NCBI GenBank assembly: GCA_947396885.1
Contig: OX377204.1
Span: forward strand, 42,705,139-42,769,138
Source of the DNA: Heligmosomoides polygyrus polygyrus
Lineage: Eukaryota; Nematoda; Chromadorea; Rhabditida; Heligmosomidae
Reading direction: 5' to 3'
Length of the DNA stretch: 64,000 nt
The notes under the pieces were generated by a model, which saw only the letters and a program-made list of their open reading frames with translations, did no database searches and was not told where the DNA came from. The position numbers and the translations under genes are program-made. Below, piece by piece: positions 9,258 through 18,936 of the stretch. Each line of letters opens with the position of its first letter. The stretch's first letter is position 1.

Positions 9258-11694
9258 CACTCCGCCATAATGTTCACTACATTGCTGTGTTGAACGGCTA
9301 CCGGAGGGGAGAACGGTAGGTTGCGCCAGATCAACGAACACGGTATGAGATGAAAACGTTGGACACTAAAGTTGACATGCGACTCCAGAGGTCGGAAATT
9401 TTCGATCAATTATTTTTCTTCAAATTCTCGATCCTAGGGAATTGCTTTGGGTGTTGATCACAATCTGACATCCATTCTTGAAATTTCGATCAATTAAGAC
9501 AGTTAGGCTAGATACGGTAAGTGAGGAAAGAAGGGTCACGACTCACCATTTTGCCTAAACATAGGCTAGCAGGTTATTTGTTGGATCTCGAATGAGGGGT
9601 CTGCCTTAGCATTACGGCGGAGTGCGACGTTACCGCTATATGGATGTTCTGTAAGGATCATGAAGTCAGTAAAACTCCGGTAGAAGGGGGTGCGATTTGG
9701 GCCCCGAACACTAATGCGATATCCTTTTTGCACGAGGATGGGTGACAGCAGCTAAAGAAAACTATGCAAAAAGGTTGTGTAGCGGACTCAGCGGGATGGC
9801 TTCCTCCACCTGGTCGGACTTAATTCCCATCTTTTTACACTAAAGAGGGAGGTAGTGCAGAATAAAATGATATCTGGAAAACAATGCCAATAATTGTCAC
9901 CTCTACGTACATGCTCTAGAATGAATAGAATTCTTTTTTATTCTCTCTTCCTGCCTTCTACTCATGTACATACATATATCACTAGCATTGCATACCCATG
10001 CACTTTTCGTGGAGGTTGGTGCCAAAAATTTAGTGAGATATAAGGAGTCGTACAAAGCGGAGAGGGGGGGGGGGGAGTTGATGATCGTCTCTTACTAGAC
10101 TCGTACCTGGTAGCTTATCATAGTATAGTGCAATGAACGGCTAACAGACGCTGAGAAAGTGACACGTATCAAACGACCAATGTAAGCAAAAACGCATAAA
10201 ATTTGCAACGTACAGGGCATGCACATTCTGTTCTCCGAACTTCCGCTACACCAATGCGCAACACTTTTGTAATTGTCTAGGCACTGACGACGCGGTCCCA
10301 TAGCGAGCTTTTAGGATCCGTAGCTCTTCATTTTACAGGACTCAACAAGAACGAAGCATTCCCGTCGCCTACCGAAGGGTGATACTCGTCGATTCTCTTA
10401 CTTTCGCCGTTAATACACCTCTCTAGTTAGGTTCGTTCTCAGGCTCGGCAGGGCACGGTTTCAGTTACTTGGACGTCTTCGAATTGGCACCAGAGTTAAC
10501 TGAGAGAAACAAAGCATATACCTCTCCATCAATTCTCCATCGCAAGCCACAGAAAGAACAAATACAAATTCAGATGGAGTCAGCGAAACCAGAGCGCTCC
10601 ACAATTTTGTCAAATAGTGCTTATTATGAATACCGAAGCTAGAACGGCGTAACAATTTTTACGAAAATACGTTCGCTGTTCACATAAACAATGAAATTAT
10701 GAACTTAAAGAATTTATTAGTTATTTACTCGAATATGTTCGGGCACAACTAATAGACTAGTGACAGATATGTACAACTTTTATGTACGATTTTTGTGGGT
10801 TGTATGACGGTAGAAACCCTTTCCGAGTGAGCGTTACCACCCGGGGAGCAGAGCATGTGACTGACATTTACCTAAAAGCGAGAAAGGACGCTCCGCAGAA
10901 GGTGACACATCACGCCAGTATTCACGCCACGAGCGGATGGCAGAGGCCGAGTAGAGAGATGTGGCAGCATCTCAATTCGCCTCGATTTCCATTCTAGATC
11001 TGCCGTTCGAAGCACAACTCCCCCAGCTGTTAGCGCGACCGTAATCTCTGAACAGGCCAGAACGTATTTTTCGTTCGCTTATCTTCTTCTTCGAATAGTT
11101 CCCCCAAACGAAACTCCTCTGTAGCACTTGCGTGAAGTTTCAGGCCACCGTGACTGAGGCGTATCTTAAAGCGAACCTTGTACGAATTTGGAAGACCTTT
11201 ATTCCCTTATCCACACTTGACATTGCTGGTCCTTCACTCGCTTTCTAGATCCACGTACGGTCAAACACCACACGACACCTCCACCTCTCTCCACAGTAGA
11301 GCAACAATGTGTTAGAATAAGCTCATAACGAGGGTTTGCAGCGAGCAAGTGCTGGCGAATTTGCTTGGCATTGCGACACTTCAGAGTGCCAAATTTGGGG
11401 ATAGGCAGGATGCTTTGCGCGTTCTCAATTCAGACTCAACTTCCTTGAACTCGGACAATCTTGTGAGTGCTCAATTGGCCGCAGTCGGCGTGCTCAGGTT
11501 GGCGTTTATCTGGGGCAGGTCTGTTCCTTCGGTTTCGCTAGAAAGGCTAGGAGAACGTGTGTGCATCTGCCCTGTGCAGTTCGCACAGCTCGTACAGCGA
11601 TCAACAAGAGAAGAAAGCAAAAAATTGAAAACTGGAAAGAGGAAAAATGTAAAAATCAAAAAAGCAATGTTTAGCAAATAAATCATTAGGTTGG
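9258..11694. other. 2.4 kb without a recognisable gene
   Basis: Contains a 13-nt G run near 10063 and short frames (10782-10997 plus; 11349-11681 plus, which ends in a lysine-rich tail). No family motif, transposon end or splice pattern is convincing. Confidence 0.35.
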
Positions 11695-11731
11695 CGCAAA
11701 ATTAAGGTCGCTTCCAAGACGCTACATTCTA
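11695..11731 (+). repeat. Solo mariner-type terminal repeat
   Basis: TTAGGTTGGCGCAAAATTAA resembles the irritans-type mariner end seen at 49753, yet no matching partner end or transposase follows before the next element starts at 11732. Confidence 0.45.
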
Positions 11732-12622
11732 CCAGGCTGTCCAATAATTCCTGTCCGAAAATTTTCAAAATTCTATAATTTTCCTTAGAAGTAGATACTA
11801 TATCAGGCAAGTGTAAAAACCTTCTAGAAGGTTCTCCAGAGTTCCACGCTAGGGGTATGTAAGGCGCAGTCGCCGCGTCTAGCTACCAGTACAAGCTAAA
11901 ATGGACCAAGGTCGAAATCGTACGTTCGTGTACTACGAGTGGCTGCTGGGCAACGACACGGGCACCGCGGTCGCCAACATCTGCAGGGCGTGCAAGGAGG
12001 ATGCAGTGTCCCAACGCACAGTCAGGCGCTGGTTCAATCGTTTCGAGAGCGGCGACACGAGCCTCGAGGACAGGGAACACCCGCTGAAGATCATGCTCTG
12101 CTGCTGGTGGGAGGCCAAGGGCATGCTGTACTTCGAGCTGCTCCCACAAGGCAGGGCGGTTGCCGCCTCCATCTACACCGATCAGCTCGAGAAACTAGCC
12201 GCCGCCATCCGAGAAAGGTGTCCCCGACGGGCCTCGGTCCACCTGCTGGACGACAACGCGCGCCCCCACGTGGCGAAGGAGACCCAGCAGAAGTTGGCGA
12301 CGCTCGGCTGGGAGACGGTTGCCCATCCGCCGTATTCCCCGGACCTCGCCCCCTCCGACTACCACTTGTTCCGCCTGCTGAAGCACCATTTGGCCGGAAG
12401 AAAATTCACCAACTACGACAACCTCAAATCCGACATCGCGGACTTCTTCGAGTCGCAGCCCCCGGAGTTCTGGGCGAAGGGCATCGGCGACCTGCCCAAT
12501 CGATGGGCCACTGTTGTGGATAACTGTGGTGACTATATTGTTGATTAGACTTGTTTTTCAATAAAGTTGAGAAAAAAATAAAAATGGTGAAATTTTCGGA
12601 CAAGAATTATTGGACAGCCTGG
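11732..12622 (+). mobile_element. Internally deleted mariner M2
   Basis: An 891-bp element bounded by about 33-bp inverted repeats starting CCAGGCTGTCCAATAATTC, with one or two mismatches between ends, flanked by TA on both sides (11730-11731 and 12623-12624). Full-length relatives are about 1.3 kb, so about 0.4 kb is missing from the transposase. The interior is far richer in GC than its flanks. Near-identical ends and an uninterrupted frame indicate a young, non-autonomous copy. Confidence 0.9.
11901..12548 (+). CDS. Mariner transposase, internal in-frame deletion
   Basis: A 215-codon frame. Residues 1-60 form the N-terminal paired-type DNA-binding region (YEWLLGNDTG through WFNRFESGDTSLEDREHP). 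Residues 62-215 are the C-terminal half of the DDD domain. D118 in DDNARPH and D153 in APSDYHLF keep the D(34)D spacing typical of mariner. The segment normally between them, with the linker, second HTH and first Asp (TGDEKW-type motif), is deleted without frame loss. The usual length is about 345 residues. The product should lack cleavage activity but could still bind terminal repeats; that role is inference. The ATG lies 169 bp inside the left end, as is usual for mariner. Confidence 0.8.
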   Translation: MDQGRNRTFVYYEWLLGNDTGTAVANICRACKEDAVSQRTVRRWFNRFESGDTSLEDREHPLKIMLCCWWEAKGMLYFELLPQGRAVAASIYTDQLEKLAAAIRERCPRRASVHLLDDNARPHVAKETQQKLATLGWETVAHPPYSPDLAPSDYHLFRLLKHHLAGRKFTNYDNLKSDIADFFESQPPEFWAKGIGDLPNRWATVVDNCGDYIVD

Positions 12623-12707
12623 TAGTTGAAATATCTGTGCACAGAGAACAGCTTTTTAGTACAAATTAAAGCTGTCTAAATCTAAGTGTGTGTTGTTCGT
12701 AAAAAGT

Positions 12708-13166
12708 CTAGGCTGTAGTTTTGCGATCACCAAATACGAGGCTTTTCGTGGGTGTCGCGTTCACCATTGGCTTGGAAATTGATCTACATCGCTGCTATGA
12801 GATTTAGGAAAACTTGGCGAGATGGCATCTTCCTTTCAAGAGGTCCGCGTAGTACGATAGGAGCAAGAGTTTTAGTTTATTTAGTTGCGTAGTTTGTGAG
12901 GACAGGAGATAGCAATGCTGGCGACTTACCCTGTATCCTAGTAGATCGTCTAACTTCCGAAGGTCATCATTATCGGACAGCTTGCTTGTTACGAGCCTAA
13001 GTACGCTAAATCTGAAACAAGCACATCTCGGAGCAAGTCTTCCTAATATGCTGTGGCAGGGCTTCCGGAAAATTTACAGATAAAGGGGCAAGTAAACCTA
13101 CTCAGAAGCAGCGACATCGGCTTCACCAGTCACTGCTAGGAGCAAGACAAGCGATAACATCACCAT
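12708..13166 (-). CDS. Candidate small secreted protein, three exons
   Basis: The product is not recognised. On the minus strand the ATG at 13166 lies 4 nt after TGTTTTCAG, a strong nematode splice or trans-splice acceptor. Exon 1 (13102-13166) encodes a signal-peptide-like MVMLSLVLLLAVTGEADVAA. The donor is GTAGGT and the acceptor TGTTTCAG. Exon 2 (12930-13011) encodes LRLVTSKLSDNDDLRKLDDL and ends at a consensus GTAAGT. A possible exon 3 (12708-12794, acceptor CTCATAG) is phase-compatible and adds 28 residues and a stop, for about 77 aa in total. Exons 1-2 are well supported by splice signals and phase; exon 3 is speculative. The product could be a small secreted protein or a peptide precursor. 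Confidence 0.45.
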
Positions 13167-13219
13167 GGCTCTGAAAACAGCTGTAGCAAAGGGACGATCT
13201 GTTGAACGAGATCTTGTGA

Positions 13220-13690
13220 TCAGTAAGTGTGGCAGGCGCTGAGCGGTGATCCGCAAAGCCGGCTGAAAGCGAAGACAAACAGAGCGCTGAAAAACGCAAC
13301 AAACCAGACAAAGTGATAGCCGGCAGCAGCAGCGTGACGAGCACAACAGGTGGAGGCTGCCTGACCGGAGGTGTCCTTGAATACGTTGAAGAAGGGCCGC
13401 TGAACACTTGTCGACGTTTTTCAGCGATGAAAGCGCGAGAGGAGGGTGAGCTCGCGGCTTAGCGCACGAGACAGCGGCTATCGCACTGAACGGAAAGGAA
13501 CGGAACGACGCCACGCCTTCCGGAACCAGCGGCTGCGGACGGACTGAGGTCCAGCAGAGTGCTCAACCGGTCCAAGCCATCGCTCTCCATAAGGATGGCA
13601 CCACGGGACAGAGTGGTCATCAACACGAATCCGAATAGGAGTGGGAACAGAGGCTTCACCTTCCTGCTCCAAAATCGCAGGCGAGATCAA
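13220..13690 (-). CDS. Candidate upstream secreted or membrane protein, partial model
   Basis: Minus strand. From a non-ATG codon at 13659 an open frame reads KPLFPLLFGFVLMTTLSRG, signal-peptide-like, followed by MESDGLDRLSTLLDLS. A second exon-like block (13220-13399) follows an acceptor GTGTTCAG and reads RPFFNVFKDTSGQAASTCC, then a hydrophobic stretch (FVWFVAFFSALFVFAF) and a stop at 13220. The intron joining them (68 bp from a weak GTGCGC donor) is a guess, and no ATG start was found, so a 5' exon may lie further upstream. The stop is only about 50 nt from the trans-splice-like acceptor of the next gene, as in nematode operons. Confidence 0.35.
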
Positions 13691-13902
13691 ACTTCCTCAC
13701 TTATAGATATCTTGAGGACTTGAACTTATTATTAGGTGAGAATGAGAACATCATAAACATGTCCGTGAATTTGTTCAAGTCCTGAATGATACGTAAAAAG
13801 CTATGTTAATTGTGCTGTGTTTAATTTTGTTTGTTGTAAGCTGCGATCTAGTATTTATTTATGTGTCACTAGTTATGTAATGCATGACTATGCTCGTGTC
13901 TG

Positions 13903-13903
13903 A

Positions 13904-13971
<68 letters not shown>
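13903..13971. repeat. (ATAA)n microsatellite
   Basis: About 17 tandem copies of a four-base A/T-rich unit. Shorter runs of the same unit occur at 24168 and 33106, and a related one at 29250. Each ends a stretch of otherwise unremarkable DNA, consistent with tails of dispersed repeats. Confidence 0.9.
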
Positions 13972-14343
13972 AACACGGGCGCTGCTGCAAGTTATGGAAA
14001 AAACCAAGTGGTGCAAATGACACCGATCCTTCAGAATGCTCTGTCCTGTTTTTATACGCACAACAATTTGCTGAAAGAGGAAGGGCCTCTAAAGGACAAG
14101 GTCTGATCTGGTGCACAGCTGGAGTTTCCGTCCCTAGGGATGGGCCTCACAGTATGACACGGGAAAGAACAATTAATACAGACCCTAGTCGCCATTTCAA
14201 CGAAAGTCCAATCCCGTAATAGAAGACATCCTGACATCAAACCGCTAGCGATGTGAGCGATCTTTTCAATTCAGTTTTCGAAACCAGAAGATCACTCTCC
14301 ATAATAATTGAAATATCCAACTCTTCTTCATTTCAGTCTATTA
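13972..14343. other. No gene recognised
   Basis: Short frames only, with no element ends until the TA at 14342. Confidence 0.4.
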
Positions 14344-15244
14344 GGGGGGCCAAAAGTAATGAGACACCCCATGCCGTGTCCATATATCTCGTGGCTGGAG
14401 TCTGGATTCGTACTTGTTGTATTTGTATGTTTGTATGCTACTTACTGAAGCACATCTGAAAAGTTACCACTTCCGCCCTTTCCAGAAGTATGCCAAAAAC
14501 CCCAGCCTGTCTCATGCCGAAACCCCAGTCTGACGAGTCGACCTGTGTCGCGCAAATCTCCCCCAATTCTCAACCCCGAGCAGCCTGGGCTCAATATTCA
14601 CGCAAGATGAGAACTACGTCTTCTACCTTAACCCTGCCAAGCAGCGAGTCTGGGTGAGGCCTGGTGACTTGTTACCGACCTTCGTTTGGCGAGATGCTCA
14701 CGGCGAGAAGCATCTTTGGAGCTTTTGGGTCTGCGCCCATGGATCGGTTTACCGGAGGCTGTTTCCCAAGAGCACCGCGATGAACTCCAAGGCCATGGTG
14801 AACGAAATAGAGGAGATGGGCCGGCGACTCGCTCTTATTCATTCGCAGCGCTTCAAGAAGGTTCTCCTCTTCGACAACGCCGCACCCCATCGGGAACAAG
14901 TAAGCACGGATAAGCTTGGCCAGCTGGGCTACGTTCAAATGCCTCACCCACCGTATTCGCTGGACATCTCTCCATGCAACTACCACTACTACCTGAGCCT
15001 ACAGGACTTCCTAGTCGGAAGGGACACAAGAACCCAAGTAGTCTTTGACAACCATATCGAGCAGTTGATCAACACCAGGCTCAAGCAGTTCTGTAAGAAT
15101 GGGATCAGGAAGTTGACTGAGCGATGGCAGCAAGGTCATTGCCCTTAATGGCAAATACATTCCTCAGCATCGTTGAGTTGTAATTGAGTTATAAGGAGAT
15201 AAAGATTTTTTTCATTCTGTCTCATTACTTTTGGCCCCCCCCCC
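14344..15244 (+). mobile_element. mariner-type element M3
   Basis: 901 bp, flanked by TA, with about 23-bp inverted repeats starting GGGGGGCCAAAAGTAATGAG; the right end carries extra C residues. The N-terminal third of the transposase gene is largely missing. Confidence 0.85.
14610..15148 (+). pseudogene. mariner/Tc1-type transposase, C-terminal, catalytically dead
   Basis: The frame from about 14610 contains FTQDENYVFYLNPAKQ (first Asp), then LLFDNAAPHRE (second Asp), then ISPCNYHYYL where the third Asp is Asn at +35 from the second. Spacing is mariner-like. The N-terminal DNA-binding domain is not readable. The first-Asp part lies upstream of the nominal GTG start at 14654, showing that this start is artificial. 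The Asp-to-Asn change should abolish metal-dependent catalysis. Confidence 0.75.
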
Positions 15245-15395
15245 TAATATAAGGCATTTAAAGAGGACTAGCTATGGGAGCAAGCGCAGCATCGAGGCAA
15301 AAATCTGGGTATGTTCTGCTTCCTTGTCGTAAAGGTGCGAACTTGAGACATGGGAGAAATATTCCAGAAGCAGCGTAGGAACAGCGTAGCGTAGG

Positions 15396-15481
15396 TGCTT
15401 CGGTATCCCTAACTTTGTCATCAGACCGACACTGCTTGCGCAACTGTCGGTCTGATGGCAGGGTTAGGGCCCGCCGAAGCA
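15396..15481. ncRNA. Long imperfect hairpin, possible pre-miRNA
   Basis: Arms of about 36 nt (TGCTTCGGTATCCCTAAC... and its partner ...GGTTAGGGCCCGCCGAAGCA) pair with a few bulges and G-U-type mismatches around a 13-nt loop. The length of about 86 nt and the imperfect pairing suit a microRNA precursor. A decayed fold-back MITE is the main alternative. Confidence 0.35.
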
Positions 15482-16590
15482 CAGAATTCAGAAGACGTCT
15501 CTACAAGGATGCAGGCCTCTTTTAAGCCGCTTTTTGTCTCCAAGCAGCAAACTGACGAATCAAAGCTACATAGTGCTGTCACTGAAAAAAATCCGCCCTA
15601 TTCCTGATGTATCTATTCTGTTAATTGACTAGTTAGTATGACTAAGGCAAGCCAGAATCTTCGGCGATAGATTTAGAAAAAATGGTGCTGGCGTTTGCAT
15701 TGAATTGAACATTCCCTCTCAATTTTGCGCAAGAATTGGCTTGAATTCGATAGCAGAGGCTGAGGCACCAGGTCAGAACCATAGCGAAAAAGCGATGTTC
15801 TCAAGCAGGTCTCACACAGACGAACAGCTCTTGACGATCGTAGGTGTTGGTTGGACAGTGTGGTGAGCACTAGATCGGCGATTCTTGCCGTCTGCCCATG
15901 CGCTCTCCGCCACGGAGTGTCCGAGAAGAAGAGGGCCTCCTACTGCTCTGAGCGATGCACTTAAGATGTTTACGAAGCAAACTTATCTGCTTCAGCAACT
16001 TTTCATGGTGAATTCGTCCTTCCTATCATCTCCCTCCCCCTAGCCCGACCAATTGTGATTTGCCAGTTTGCTATTGGAATAGGAAGGTTCCAGAAGCTTA
16101 GGAGACTTTTCCGAGAATAATGCCTACAGCCCTCTAACACGGTGACGGCAGGAAGTTGTCTACAACAGTGCAACTTCCGTAACCACTTTGTCGCAACAGG
16201 AAGAAGGGGAGAGGCTCCAACAGCCACAAAAGCCTATAGACAAATGTGGTATGTATACCTCACTACACCGCAGATTCACCGAAAAATCTTTTTTACCATA
16301 AAAGAACGACGCCTGGTTGAAGAGTATTAGATTAGAAGTGTTCCGCACATCAGAATATTATACTGTGAAGTGAACGGAATGCATGGAGGGGCTACAAGGG
16401 AATCGTACATGAAAGCACTTCTCTGCTTTGATGGCAGTTAGGAGATTTCTCGACAGTGGGTTACCGCGGTGAAACGAACGAATAGATACCTGACAAGGCA
16501 CTGTCAATCCTTCAGGCATTTACCAGAAAATGATCATTGCGATGAAGATGCAATATCGTAGTCTTGTTCTCTCCCACCCTTCAAAAGATT
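15482..16590. other. No gene recognised
   Basis: I searched the plus strand for upstream FMO exons (FAD or NADPH GxGxxG motifs) and found none. Only short frames are present. Confidence 0.4.
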
Positions 16591-16599
16591 GCCAACGCC

Positions 16600-16768
16600 G
16601 CTTTGGGCTTCTTCGCTGATATGCGGTCGAGCAGCTGAGCTCAAATATATGTTTATTTTCACAAGTACTTGATTTTTGAAAAAGTTATTTAAAAAAGCCG
16701 CTTTGGAACGCTCCAAAGCGGCTTTTTCGGCAATTGGCCAGGAGACTTGCGCGGTACTGTGCATACGA
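16600..16768 (-). repeat. Solo arm of the 18.8-22.3 kb fold-back family
   Basis: Runs from the GAGCAGCTGAGCTCAAATAT region to TTGCGCGGTACTG, matching the right arm at 22170-22306. It contains a perfect hairpin (16692-16727) of AAAAAGCCGCTTTGGA with a 4-nt loop. The opposite arm is absent. Its end lies about 25 bp before the first surviving FMO exon. Confidence 0.65.
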
Positions 16769-16792
16769 TATGGTCATAACTGAGCGATACAG

Positions 16793-17461
16793 AGGCATTG
16801 TTTAAGGACGACATCGACACCTTCACCGACAATAAAGTGATCGTGAAAAACGGACGAAGTTTCGACTGCGACGTATTTATCACATGCACAGGATACACTT
16901 TTGGCTTTCCTTATCTGGATAAGAAGATCATCAGCATAGAGGTAGGAACTCACAAAGTGAAAGTGAATCACAGAGAAGACTATTCGAGAAATTTTAGCAT
17001 CACGAAGTTCCGCTCTACAAATTCGTCTTTCCACCAAGCAACACGAACCTCGCCGTGATAGGAATGATCCAGCCGATTGGAAGCATTGTTCCCATTTCAG
17101 AAATGCAGGTATGCCTGTAGGACTTCTGAGAGATTCGACTACTTAGCCATTGCGTTTAGGCTCGTTGGGTAACGCAAGTATTCACTGGCAAGGTGGCGCT
17201 TCCCAATAAAGAGGACATGCTCGAAGACATTCAGATGAAGCGCATGGCAATGAAGAGGCGATACTTCCAAACCGAAAAGCACACAATACAGGTGAACCGT
17301 TAAATTTCCGGGCTTCATTGATTCCTATTACGCATGTTCTTCAGGTGGACTATCTGAAATACATGGATGAGATCGCGTCAATAATTGGCTGCAAGCCCAA
17401 TCTTTGGAAGGTGGGCCAGCACACCTTTAAGCCCAGTATCTCACTGAGCCATATCGCATAA
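16793..17461 (+). CDS. Flavin-containing monooxygenase, 3' exons only
   Basis: Four phase-0 exons: 16793-16941, intron 16942-16997, 16998-17108, intron 17109-17159, 17160-17291, intron 17292-17344, 17345-17410 (or on to a TAA at 17461). The product shows the FMO landmark CTGYTFGFPYLD (F/TATGY-type motif), then LYKFVFPP, AVIGMIQPIGSIVPISEMQ, ARWVTQVFTGKVALP and VDYLKYMDEIASIIGCKPNL, in the order of the family's C-terminal half. FMOs are FAD/NADPH enzymes, usually ER-associated, that oxygenate N- and S-containing substrates. The N-terminal FAD and NADPH domains (about 350 residues) and the hydrophobic C-terminal tail are not found. The exons themselves are clean, so this is either a truncated gene or one with distant 5' exons. 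The end after 17410 is uncertain because AAG|GTGGGC could be another donor. Confidence 0.85.
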
Positions 17462-17569
17462 CAACAACCAGAGATAAAAACGGCGTTTCGCCTTCGTCAG
17501 AGCATGGATAGTGAGATCATTTGAGTACCAAATCAGTTTCTTTAAGCCTGAAGGCTGGTATCGAGGTTG

Positions 17570-17863
17570 TAAGCTGCCACAACGCTGTTTTGTTGCGATC
17601 AGACAACTTTGCTGTCACAACGATGTTTTGTTGCGATCAAAACTTCTAGCGCCAGGCGCGACTCGAACCCGCACCTCCCTCTAACCGGGCGGGAATGCTC
17701 TACGCCATTACACCACCGGCGCCGTTTGATCGAACGCAACATCCACACCTCATGGGACCGATCAGCACCCACCCGTATCCGGGATGAGGGAGGTGCGGGT
17801 TCGAGTCCCGCCTGGCGCTAGAAGTTTTGATCGCAACAAAACATCGTTGTGACAGCTTACTAG
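17570..17863. repeat. Fold-back element with tRNA-like arms
   Basis: The terminal inverted repeats read GTAAGCTGCCACAACG (left) and GTAAGCTGTCACAACG (right, complement); the left one is duplicated in tandem. Each arm then carries a tRNA-like module. The minus-strand module at about 17645-17724 has a 7-bp acceptor stem (GCGCCGG with CTGGCGC), an A-box-like TGGTGTAATGG and a B-box GGGTTCGAGTC. The right-arm module (17790-17821) keeps the T arm, GCGGGTTCGAGTCCCGC. The anticodon arm is not canonical, so this is not a tRNA gene. Confidence 0.65.
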
Positions 17864-18762
17864 CAGATTCGTGTGAGAATACGTTCACCTGTAACTCGTT
17901 TATTTTTCTCCTTAGGAAATTAAAGGGAAAGCTAAAAAATCGCAGCATGTCACGACTGTGACCACCGGAGGCTGCACAGAAATGGATGCCAGCGTCGAAC
18001 TGTGGTGCTCGTTGGTTGACGGCGCTTCCCGGCATCAGCGACGTCTCCATCCGCCCACGCCGCGTGGAAGAGTAGCCCACCGGACTCGGACTCTCACCTG
18101 GAAGACGATCGCAGTCAACCTCTCTCGTTCAAGGCGCTCACGAGCTACATATGTACTGCCACCCCACGGGGCGGCACGCCTTTTTCCTTTTGACTCTTGT
18201 CCAGCGAAAGCCGCCGTGTAACCAGTGCACACGTTTCGGCGACTGGGACACGGCCATGGCGTCTTTCATCCACGAAGATCAACAATGCTCGGTATGTCTT
18301 CCCTGACGTGCGTGAATGGTGTTCATCAAGCATCACACTCATACATAATCCACGCATTTGAGAAGGCCCAGAGTTTTCAGTTTTTTCTACCATGGATAAT
18401 ACTGCCTTCTTCGCTTCGTAATGCCAGAGACACGTCTTCATGGATACTTCCAATGCATTCTAGTATTGAAAAAATAATTTGCGATGAAATCTCCTCACAG
18501 CTCCATGACTAACACTATTTACTTTGAAATAGCTTTAATACGCATTAAATCCGTGAATATTTGCTCTCCCTCCACTTCAACAGAATAATTAATTGGTACA
18601 ACAACAATAATTGAGATAAATGAGAAAGCAGGAAAAACTTATGTTCTGATAGGACCCCTGAGTAGCAAACGCACAGATGTCTCTGATACACTGCTGGTAG
18701 GTCTGCAAATGAAAAAATTAATAACGCAGATTTAGATCTAGATTATAGCTAGCTCTCACATA
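17864..18762. other. No gene confidently recognised
   Basis: A minus-strand frame at 18145-18453 and a plus-strand frame at 18225-18512 overlap. Neither contains a recognisable motif. Confidence 0.35.
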
Positions 18763-18936
18763 CAGTACCGCGCATATCTTTTGGTCAGTTCCCGAAAAGA
18801 ACGCTTTGGAGCGTTCCAAATCGGTTTTTTAAAATAATTTTCTTTAAAATCCAGCTCTTGTGAAATTAAGCATATATTTGAGCTCAGCAGCTCGAGCTCT
18901 ATCTTTTGACCTATAAACCAGTAGAGTTGAACAATG

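Noticed and set aside
11939..12523. 194-codon plus-strand ORF overlapping the mariner frame
   Set aside because: A shifted-frame shadow of the GC-rich transposase gene, with no transposase motifs.
13098..13514. 138-codon single-exon minus-strand ORF
   Set aside because: It merges shifted frames. Splice and trans-splice signals support a different start at 13166, and the upstream exon block reads in another frame.
14654..15148. Transposase start codon at the GTG at 14654
   Set aside because: Conserved sequence with the first catalytic Asp continues upstream in the same frame, so this start is an artefact.
16692..16727. Bacterial-type rho-independent terminator
   Set aside because: The perfect hairpin with an A/T-rich edge belongs to the arm of a eukaryotic fold-back repeat; no bacterial gene is nearby.
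17645..17724. Functional tRNA gene
   Set aside because: Acceptor and T arms pair, but the D and anticodon arms are not canonical and the module is part of a fold-back repeat.
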